The position numbers and the translations under genes are program-made. The notes beneath the pieces were generated by a model. The model searched no databases. It was not told the origin of the DNA and worked only from the letters and a program-made list of their open reading frames with translations. Of a stretch of 64,000 nucleotides of DNA, positions 8,874-14,919 are shown piece after piece. The stretch spans positions 2,813,001-2,877,000 of the forward strand of contig NZ_JACHMN010000002.1 of NCBI RefSeq assembly GCF_014204945.1, in the 5' to 3' direction. How positions within the stretch are numbered: position 1 is the first letter of the stretch; every line of letters begins with the position of its first letter. This DNA is from Allocatelliglobosispora scoriae (GTDB lineage Bacteria > Actinomycetota > Actinomycetes > Mycobacteriales > Micromonosporaceae).

Positions 8874-9724
8874 TGGGCCGACCCACGGCGGTCTCCCGCG
8901 TACGCGGGGTCATCGGCGCGATCGTCCTGATCGCCATCCTCGCCGTCGTCCTCTATCCCCTGATCTGGCTGCTCGGCGGGTCCTTCAAGTCGCCGACCGA
9001 GGTCGTCAGCAACATGTCGCTGCTGCCGACGGAGCCGACCCTCGGCAACTATCCCGACGGCTGGAGCTACATCCAGGGCGTCCCGTTCGGCACCTTCTTC
9101 GTCAACAGCATGGTGATCTCGCTGCTGAGCGTCGTCGCCAACGGGGTCTCGTGCCTGGTGACGGCCTATGCCTTCGCGCGGCTGCGCTTCTTCGGCCGCA
9201 AGGTCTTCTTCGCCCTCATGATCGGCACGCTGCTCCTGCCGGGGCACGTGCTGATCATCCCGCAGTACGTCATGTTCAACGAGTTCGGCTGGGTCGACAC
9301 CCCGCTGCCGCTCGTCATCCCCAAGCTGCTCGCGACGGAGGCGTTCTTCGTCTTCCTGATGGTGCAGTTCATGCGGGGCATCCCTCGCGAACTCGATGAC
9401 GCCGCCAAGATCGACGGGTGCGACCCCTACCGCACCTTCCGGCACGTGATCCTGCCGCTCTCGCGGCCGGCGCTCATCACGACGGCGATCTTCTCCTTCA
9501 TCTGGACCTGGAACGACTTCTTCACGCAGCTCGTCTACCTGCCCAGCGTCGAGAAGTACACGGTGCCGATCGCCCTGCGCCTGTTCATCGACTCCAGCGG
9601 GCAGACCTCGCTCGGGCCGATGATGGCGATGTCGGTGCTCGCGCTGATGCCGGTGTTCCTCTTCTTCCTCGCCTTCCAGCGGTTCCTCGTCGAGGGCATC
9701 AACACCAGCGGTCTGAAGGGCTGA
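8873..9724 (+). CDS. Sugar ABC transporter permease (MalG/UgpE type)
   Basis: 283 residues, six predicted membrane helices, EAA-loop equivalent ELDDAAKIDGCDPYRTFRHV and the usual family end (FQRFLVEGINTSGLKG). It starts at the ATG that overlaps the first permease stop. A much longer open frame exists upstream but lies entirely inside the first permease gene, so it is not used. It partners the 7878 permease and the lipoprotein at 6370 in importing the locus substrate. Confidence 0.94.
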   Translation: MGRPTAVSRVRGVIGAIVLIAILAVVLYPLIWLLGGSFKSPTEVVSNMSLLPTEPTLGNYPDGWSYIQGVPFGTFFVNSMVISLLSVVANGVSCLVTAYAFARLRFFGRKVFFALMIGTLLLPGHVLIIPQYVMFNEFGWVDTPLPLVIPKLLATEAFFVFLMVQFMRGIPRELDDAAKIDGCDPYRTFRHVILPLSRPALITTAIFSFIWTWNDFFTQLVYLPSVEKYTVPIALRLFIDSSGQTSLGPMMAMSVLALMPVFLFFLAFQRFLVEGINTSGLKG

Positions 9725-9728
9725 ACCC

Positions 9729-10328
9729 ATGACCACCGAGCAGCGCCTGGCACCGGCCCGCGATTGGCGGGACACGTTTCGCGACGGAGCCGATCTGGCG
9801 CTGCTCGGGGTGGTGGTGAGCATTGCCTGCCTGCCGCTGGTGACCGCGGGAGGAGTGGTGGCCGTGGCGGCGGAGGCCGTCGCAGTGCGGTACGGGCAGG
9901 GGCGGTGGCTGACGCTCGGCGAGCTGTGGGCTGCGCTGCGGCGGCGGTTCCTGCCGGGGCTGGCCGCCGGGGCCGTCGTCCTGATCACCGTCGCGCTGCT
10001 CCTCGCGGATCAGGTGCTGCTCGCCGGTGGCGTGGTGCCCGGCGGGACCGCGCTGGCGTGGGTTACCGGGCTGCTGGGGCTGGTGATCCTCGGGATCTAC
10101 GCGCTGGTCGTGCCCTTCGTGGGGCGCGGGCTGGGGTTCTGGGCGGCGGTGGGGGCTGCTCGGGGGGTGGCGGTGGCTCGACCGGGGGTGCTGGTCGGGG
10201 TGGTGGGGGTGCTCGTGCTGAGCGGATTCCTCGCCTGGGTGCTGCCGGTGGCGGGGCCGTTGCTGGTGGGTTACGTGCTGCTGGCCCTGCACGGCATCGT
10301 CCAGCGCTCAACCGTTGCGCACTCCTGA
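9729..10328 (+). CDS. YesL-like (DUF624) integral membrane protein
   Basis: 199 residues with about five predicted hydrophobic segments. The early stretch ACLPLVTAGGVVAVAAEAV and the following WLTLGELWAALRRRF match the layout of the YesL/DUF624 family, small membrane proteins commonly encoded with sugar ABC importers in Bacillota and Actinomycetota. Only 4 bp separate it from the permease gene, so it is cotranscribed. The biochemical role of the family is unknown. The gene is unusually G-rich near its 3' end, and the assignment rests on topology, context and short conserved stretches. Confidence 0.65.
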   Translation: MTTEQRLAPARDWRDTFRDGADLALLGVVVSIACLPLVTAGGVVAVAAEAVAVRYGQGRWLTLGELWAALRRRFLPGLAAGAVVLITVALLLADQVLLAGGVVPGGTALAWVTGLLGLVILGIYALVVPFVGRGLGFWAAVGAARGVAVARPGVLVGVVGVLVLSGFLAWVLPVAGPLLVGYVLLALHGIVQRSTVAHS

Positions 10329-10374
10329 AGTAGCCGACTCCGCCGACGGGGAAGCGGATCCGCTTAGTATTCAA

Positions 10375-10395
10375 GAGTACTATCGAGATGTACTC
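10375..10395. promoter_or_regulatory. Inverted repeat across the toxin start codon (TA autoregulation site)
   Basis: GAGTAC (10375-10380) and GTACTC (10390-10395) form a perfect 6-bp inverted repeat with a 9-nt spacer. The toxin ATG (10388-10390) lies inside it. A TAGTAT sequence at 10365-10370 could be a -10 element, making the message nearly leaderless. Type II antitoxins usually bind such a palindrome at their own promoter. Confidence 0.6.
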
Positions 10396-10768
10396 TCGAC
10401 CGGTGAGCTTTCGGCTGGAGATGGTCAACGAGGTCCGGGACTGGTTACACCACCTCAGACGGACCGACCGCAACACTGCCGTCCTCATCGGCCAGGCTAT
10501 CTCCGCCCTCCTTGATGAGGGACCGAACCTCGGGCGCCCACTCGTCGACCGCATCAAAGGCTCGAGGCTCCACCACCTCAAAGAGCTGCGACCCGGTTCG
10601 GCGGGGACCACCGAGGTGAGGATTCTGTTCATCTTCGACCCCGAGCGCAAGGCCGTGCTTCTGGTCGCGGGCGACAAGGCCGGAAAGTGGAACGACTGGT
10701 ACCGCGAGGCGATCCCCACCGCCGAAAACAGGTATGCGACCTACCTGAAGGAGATGGAACAGCCATGA
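10388..10768 (+). CDS. RelE/HigB-type toxin of a type II toxin-antitoxin pair
   Basis: 126 residues. The core matches phage-derived Gp49-like/HigB toxins: a helical N-terminus (VRDWLHHLRRTDRNTAVLIGQAISALL), then the diagnostic LGRPLVDRIKGSRLHHLKELRP and a beta-strand block EVRILFIFDPERKAVLLVAGDKAGKWNDWY. Family members are usually ribosome-dependent mRNA endonucleases that halt translation. The toxin gene precedes the antitoxin gene, as in higBA-type systems, and the two overlap by ATGA. The exact start is uncertain: ATG 10388 lies in an inverted repeat and lacks a clear ribosome-binding site, so a GTG a few codons downstream is possible. Confidence 0.87.
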   Translation: MYSRPVSFRLEMVNEVRDWLHHLRRTDRNTAVLIGQAISALLDEGPNLGRPLVDRIKGSRLHHLKELRPGSAGTTEVRILFIFDPERKAVLLVAGDKAGKWNDWYREAIPTAENRYATYLKEMEQP

Positions 10769-11091
10769 GCAGCACTCACAGCTACGACAAGGACAGCTTC
10801 CTCAACGAGTTCTTCCCCGACGAGGCGGACCGCGCGGAGGTCGAGGCAGGCGCGGAGCATCTGATCGATATCAGCCGCGCCACCCGGCTCGTCGAGATGC
10901 GCAAGCGCCTCGGGCTCACCCAGGCCGAGGTCGCTGAACGAATGCACGTCCGCCAGGAGCGCGTCTCCGCCATCGAGCGGGCCAAGGTGACGGCCAGTGA
11001 GCTGCGGACGCTGGCTTCGTACATCGAGGCGCTGGGCGGGCGCATGGAGATCATCGCCGACTTCGGTGGAGAACGGCTCGTCGTCGGGTGA
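10765..11091 (+). CDS. XRE-family antitoxin
   Basis: 108 residues. A C-terminal helix-turn-helix domain reads LVEMRKRLGLTQAEVAERMHVRQERVSAIERAK, followed by ELRTLASYIEALGGRMEIIADFG, the usual ending of HigA-like XRE antitoxins partnered with RelE/HigB toxins. An acidic N-terminal stretch of about 35 residues probably wraps the toxin. The ATG at 10765 overlaps the toxin stop (ATGA), giving translational coupling. It should neutralise the toxin and repress the pair at the inverted repeat near 10375-10395. Confidence 0.88.
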   Translation: MSSTHSYDKDSFLNEFFPDEADRAEVEAGAEHLIDISRATRLVEMRKRLGLTQAEVAERMHVRQERVSAIERAKVTASELRTLASYIEALGGRMEIIADFGGERLVVG

Positions 11092-11271
11092 ACCGCCCAT
11101 CGGAGATCGTTAAATAGTTAAAAATATTGACAGTTATTGCGGCGCGTCATCGTTCCTCACCCTCGGTGTCGTCAGTGGAGGAAACACCTGCGCTCCCCCA
11201 GAAGGTGGTTCGCAACCGCGGTCGCGTTGACGCCCGCACTGCTCACGGACTACGTGCGCTGAGTCATCGAC

Positions 11272-11302
11272 GGCTGGGAGCACCCGCCGGATGCTCCCAG
11301 CC
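11272..11302 (-). terminator. Hairpin terminator after the CMD-like gene
   Basis: GGCTGGGAGCA (11272-11282) pairs perfectly with TGCTCCCAGCC (11292-11302), loop 9 nt. It lies directly past the stop of the leftward gene at 11305. The preceding stretch 11092-11271 holds no gene I can support, though it includes an AT-rich patch at 11109-11139. Confidence 0.65.
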
Positions 11303-11304
11303 GC

Positions 11305-11757
11305 CTACCCACCCGCCTGCTGACGTGTCGGCACCGCGAGGCGGTCGGTGGCGTTGGCGACGGCGATGCTGAGCAGCAGTGCGGCGAGTTCCCGCTGGTC
11401 GAAGTGCTTGGCGGCGATGTCCCACACCTCGTCGGGCACCGCGTCGGGGCTGTCGGCGAGCCGGGTGACGGATTCGGTCAGGGCGAGCGCGGCACGTTCC
11501 GCTTCGCTGAACCAGCGTGTCTGGCGCCAGACCGCCACGGTGTCGACCTGTTCCACGGCGGCTCCGTGCCGACGCGCCAGATCTGCGCCGTCGGCCACCC
11601 CCGTGCTGGAGCCGTTGATCTGGCCGGCGCGCAGTCGGGTCAGCGCCAGCAGTCTGGCGTCGATCCCTTCCCCCATGACGGCGTCGCCGACCGCGATCAG
11701 CGCCGCCCTCGCCTCGGGGAACAGGGTCGCCGGATTCGGCATCCGCTCCGTTGCCAT
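11305..11757 (-). CDS. Carboxymuconolactone decarboxylase-like (AhpD-fold) protein lacking the CxxC pair
   Basis: 150 residues, AhpD-like fold: LLALTRLRAGQING, then the helix with DLARRHG, WFSEAERAALALTESVTRL and VPDEVWDIAAKHFDQRELAALLLSIAVANATDRLAV. In related proteins the helix begins with a redox CxxC just after the ING segment; here it reads SSTG (Ser50, Gly53), so thiol peroxidase or disulfide chemistry is not expected. ATG ending at 11757 with GGGGGAG 5 nt upstream. Its promoter carries the TGGGACA module also present in front of the DUF1801 gene at 14198, and it faces the XRE/NB-ARC regulator, which may control it. Confidence 0.85.
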   Translation of the reverse strand: MATERMPNPATLFPEARAALIAVGDAVMGEGIDARLLALTRLRAGQINGSSTGVADGADLARRHGAAVEQVDTVAVWRQTRWFSEAERAALALTESVTRLADSPDAVPDEVWDIAAKHFDQRELAALLLSIAVANATDRLAVPTRQQAGG

Positions 11758-11773
11758 GGTTCTCCCCCACCTT

Positions 11774-11908
11774 CATCGGCGTGTTCCGACGACAGCAATG
11801 GGACCACCGGCGTGAGGGAGCCCGCACCGCCCATGGGACACCGTGGGACAAACACAGTGCCTCCTGGCTGCGACAACACACCTCCGAACCGTGCCGCCAG
11901 GCTGGGAC
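11774..11908. promoter_or_regulatory. TGGGACA promoter module, copy A (between CMD-like gene and NB-ARC regulator)
   Basis: Contains TGGGACACCGTGGGACA (11834-11850) inside a 30-bp block (11821-11850) that is 29/30 identical to 14720-14749. It also has GACCACCG 19 bp to the left (11802) and a third TGGGAC at 11903-11908. The block is 64 bp from the start of the leftward CMD-like gene and about 75 bp from the rightward regulator start. The same spacings recur in copy B. It is best explained as a shared regulator-binding promoter. Confidence 0.7.
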
Positions 11909-11924
11909 GGGTAGCGTGACCCGG

Positions 11925-14162
11925 ATGTCGAGCGTCCAGGAGCGGCTGGTCGACCAGCTCGCTCGGATCAAGGAGCTGAGCGGGCTCAGCCTGCGCGCCC
12001 TGGCCCGTCAGGCGGGCCTCAGCAGTTCGTCGCTGTCGCGCTATCTCGCGGGTCAGCTGGTGCCGCCGTGGGAGGCCGTGGTCGCCCTGTGCCGGGCCGT
12101 GGATCGCGATCCCCGGCCGCTGCGGGCGCTGTGGGTGGAGGCGTCGAAGGCCGGTGCGGCACCCGCTCCGCGCCGCAACGACCTTCCGGCCGACCTCGCC
12201 GACTTCACCGGCCGCGAGGCGGAGGCCGCGCAGATCGCGGAGCTGATCAGCAGCGCGGGTGCGGTGGCGATCGACGGGATGGCGGGCGTCGGGAAGACGA
12301 GCCTCGCCGTGCACGTGGCCTACCGGCTCGCACCGTCCTTTCCCGACGGTGGGCTCTATCTCGACCTGCGCGGTTTCACCCCCGGCCAGGAGCCGCTGGA
12401 GCCGTCGGCCGCGCTCGGGCAGCTGCTGAGCGCCCTGGGTGTCACGCATCCCCCGGCGGGTGCTGCCGAACGCGCGGCGCTGTGGCGATCGGAGCTCTCC
12501 CGGCGACAGGCGCTCGTCCTGCTCGACAACGCGGTCGACGCGGACCACGTCCGCCCGCTGCTTCCGGGGGCGGGACGGTCCGCGGCACTGATCACCAGCC
12601 GAAACCGGCTCGTGGAGCTGGACGGCGTACCCCCTGTTTCGCTGGAGCCGCTGCCACCCGCCGCCGCCGCGATGCTTTTCGGCCAGGCGGCCGGCGTCGA
12701 TCTCACCGATGAGGCGGCGGCTGAGCAGGTGCTGCAGCAGTGCGGCGGGCTGCCGCTGGCCCTGCGGATGGCGGGTGCGCGGCTGCGGCACCGTCCCGGT
12801 TGGACCGTCGCGGTGCTCGCCGAGCGGTTGCGCGACAGCGCCAACCGTTTCGACGCCGTCTTCGGCATGTCGCTCAAGCAGCTCGACTCGGACCAGCGCC
12901 GCACGTTCCGGCTGCTCGGCGTGGTGCCGGGGACCGACTTCGACGCACCGGCGGCGGTCGCGCTCACCGGCATGCCGCCGGGCCGCGTCGACGCGGTCCT
13001 GGAAGAGCTGGTCGACGCGCACCTCGCGCAGGAGCCGTCACCCGGGCGCTTCCGGTTGCACGATCTCATCCGCCGGTACGCCGCAGAGCTCGCCGCCGAG
13101 GAGGAGCCGCATGCCGACGCCGCCGTGCGCCGCGTGCTGGACCACTATCTGGCACTGGCGATCGCCAATGACGAGGCGCTGCCGCTGCCGAATCGCGGCG
13201 GGGCACCGGGTGACCCGGCCCGGGCCATCGCCTGGTTCGACGCCGAATACGCCAACCTGATCGCGTGCTTCGACGCCGCTGTCCGGCTGGGCGCGGACGA
13301 GGTCGTGGCGGACCTGCCACCGGCGATGCGCTCCTGGTTCTTCCGGCACCGCGGCACCGACGACCAGGTTCGCCTGCTCGAAGGCGCCGTGGCAGCGGCG
13401 GAACGCCTCGGCCGGACCCGGCAGCGGGCCGCGCTGCTCGTCGACCTCGGCTTCGCCCACGCCGCCGCCGGACGCCTCACCGAGGCGCTCGCCGCCTATG
13501 AGCAGGCCGAACCATCGGTCTCCGACGATGACGAGCTCGCGGGCGCGCTGGCCCTGCGCAGCGGTTTCGTGCTCCGGGACCTCGGCGAGCTCGAGGCGGC
13601 GCAGGCTCGGTTCCGGCGGGCCGGCACCATCTTCGAGAAGCTCGGGCAGCGGGGCGGGCAGTCCCAGGCGCTCGCCTTCGACGGATGGCTCACCCTCCGG
13701 CTCGGCCACCGGCACGAGGCTGCCGAGATCGCGCGGGCAGCCCTCGCGCTCGCGGACGGCTCGGCGAGGGTGACCGGCCTCGTCACGCTCGGTGTGGCGC
13801 TGGCGTCGCAGGACGCGGCGGAGTCGCGGCGAACGCTGCAGGAGGCGTTGCAGCTGGCCGAGCTTCCGCACACCAGGGCCTGGTGTCACAACTATCTCGG
13901 CGTCGCGCTGCGGATCATGGGCTCGCTCGACGAGGCGCTCGATCACCACCGCACCGCCCTCGAACTGCTGGAGCCGCTCGCCGAGACACAACTGGAGATC
14001 GACTTCCTGCCCACCTACGCCGAGACCTGCCGGGTCGCGGGCCGGACCGACGAGGCGCTGGCACTGCACGAGCGCACGATCGAGCTGGCACGAAGGCTCG
14101 GGCGGCCCGGCGATGAGCGGCTCGCGAACGAGGCCCGGCAACGCCTCATCGATGGAGGCTGA
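11925..14162 (+). CDS. XRE-NB-ARC-TPR transcriptional regulator (STAND ATPase)
   Basis: 745 residues. An N-terminal XRE helix-turn-helix (KELSGLSLRALARQAGLSSSSLSRYL) lies at about 15-45. An NB-ARC/STAND ATPase begins around residue 90 with DFTGREAEAAQIAEL; its Walker A is GMAGVGKTSLA, its Walker B region ALVLLDNAVDADHVRPLLPG, and it has the GGLPLALRMAG motif. A winged-helix part contains RFRLHDLIRRYAAELA. TPR-like helical repeats fill residues 490-745. Such AfsR-like proteins without a SARP domain sense signals through the TPR and switch with nucleotide. ATG 11925 is preferred; a GTG at 11916 is possible. The divergent CMD-like gene and shared promoter module suggest a local regulon. Confidence 0.9.
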   Translation: MSSVQERLVDQLARIKELSGLSLRALARQAGLSSSSLSRYLAGQLVPPWEAVVALCRAVDRDPRPLRALWVEASKAGAAPAPRRNDLPADLADFTGREAEAAQIAELISSAGAVAIDGMAGVGKTSLAVHVAYRLAPSFPDGGLYLDLRGFTPGQEPLEPSAALGQLLSALGVTHPPAGAAERAALWRSELSRRQALVLLDNAVDADHVRPLLPGAGRSAALITSRNRLVELDGVPPVSLEPLPPAAAAMLFGQAAGVDLTDEAAAEQVLQQCGGLPLALRMAGARLRHRPGWTVAVLAERLRDSANRFDAVFGMSLKQLDSDQRRTFRLLGVVPGTDFDAPAAVALTGMPPGRVDAVLEELVDAHLAQEPSPGRFRLHDLIRRYAAELAAEEEPHADAAVRRVLDHYLALAIANDEALPLPNRGGAPGDPARAIAWFDAEYANLIACFDAAVRLGADEVVADLPPAMRSWFFRHRGTDDQVRLLEGAVAAAERLGRTRQRAALLVDLGFAHAAAGRLTEALAAYEQAEPSVSDDDELAGALALRSGFVLRDLGELEAAQARFRRAGTIFEKLGQRGGQSQALAFDGWLTLRLGHRHEAAEIARAALALADGSARVTGLVTLGVALASQDAAESRRTLQEALQLAELPHTRAWCHNYLGVALRIMGSLDEALDHHRTALELLEPLAETQLEIDFLPTYAETCRVAGRTDEALALHERTIELARRLGRPGDERLANEARQRLIDGG

Positions 14163-14184
14163 GGGGCCGACCGAAGCCGGCCCC
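14163..14184. terminator. Bidirectional hairpin between convergent genes
   Basis: GGGGCCG (14163-14169) pairs with CGGCCCC (14178-14184), loop 8 nt. It occupies the gap between the regulator stop (14162) and the convergent DUF1801 gene stop (14198). Confidence 0.5.
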
Positions 14185-14197
14185 GTCACTCAGGTCC

Positions 14198-14656
14198 TCA
14201 GCTCGCCGCACGCTTGATCAGCTCGGCGATCTTCTTCTCGTCGGCGGCGGTCAGCTTGGGCAGGGCGAAGGAGACCGGCCACATGGTGCCGTCATCGAGG
14301 TTCGCCGGGTCGCTGAAGGCCAGCGTCGCGTACCGGGTCTTGAACTTCTGCGCGCTCTGGAAGTGGCAGACGATCTTGCCGTCCCGGGCGTAGGCGGGCA
14401 TGCCGTACCACAGCTTCGGCTCCAGGTCCGGCGCCGCGGCCTTGATGATGGCGTGGAGCCGCTCGCCGATGACGCGGTCCGACTCCGGCAGCTTGGCGAT
14501 CTTGGCGAGCACGTCCTTCTCCGCGTCCGCCGCCTTCGCGCCGCGCCGGGCGCTCGCCTTCAGCTCCTTGGCGCGCTCCTTCATCGCGCTGCGCTCGTCG
14601 TCGGTGAAGCCGTCGTAGCCGGTGCTCTTGGCCGCCGCGCTCTTCGTGCCGATCAT
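14198..14656 (-). CDS. DUF1801 / YdhG-like protein
   Basis: 152 residues. An N-terminal Lys/Ala-rich helical segment (TDDERSAMKERAKELKASARRG) precedes the DUF1801 fold: LAKIAKLPESDRVIGERLHAIIKAAAPDLEPKLWYGMPAYARDGKIVCHFQSA. The family (YdhG, frataxin-like fold) is small and cytoplasmic, and its function is poorly defined; an iron-related role is proposed for some relatives. ATG ending at 14656 is favoured by AGGAG 8 nt upstream, over an earlier start at 14698 inside the promoter. The promoter module at 14672-14807 nearly duplicates that of the CMD-like gene. Confidence 0.82.
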   Translation of the reverse strand: MIGTKSAAAKSTGYDGFTDDERSAMKERAKELKASARRGAKAADAEKDVLAKIAKLPESDRVIGERLHAIIKAAAPDLEPKLWYGMPAYARDGKIVCHFQSAQKFKTRYATLAFSDPANLDDGTMWPVSFALPKLTAADEKKIAELIKRAAS

Positions 14657-14671
14657 CTCGGTTCTCCTTTG

Positions 14672-14807
14672 CATCGGTGTCGCTCTGACAGGAGTCATCT
14701 GACCACCGACGCGTCAAGGCCCGCACCGTCCATGGGACACCGTGGGACATCCGGAACGCTCCCCAGCAGCAGAAACGATCAGCATGTCTCGCCGCCGGGG
14801 CTGGGAC
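14672..14807. promoter_or_regulatory. TGGGACA promoter module, copy B (upstream of DUF1801 gene)
   Basis: The 30-bp block 14720-14749 matches 11821-11850 at 29 of 30 positions. It includes TGGGACACCGTGGGACA at 14733-14749, GACCACCG 19 bp to the left (14701) and a third TGGGAC at 14802-14807. The block lies 64 bp from its gene's start, and the third word 59 bp beyond the second, exactly as in copy A. Confidence 0.7.
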
Positions 14808-14919
14808 AGGGCCGGATGCCGCCCGGGAGCGGCTCCGCGAAGGGCTTCCTTTAAGTTCGTTTAGCAGCCAAACTATCTGGGTCATGTAACTCCCTCGAAG
14901 TATTGAAGGAGACGCCCAC

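Noticed and set aside
11127-11372. Possible 81-residue rightward gene after the antitoxin
   Set aside because: Runs through a hairpin and into the antisense CMD-like gene; no family resemblance and poor start.
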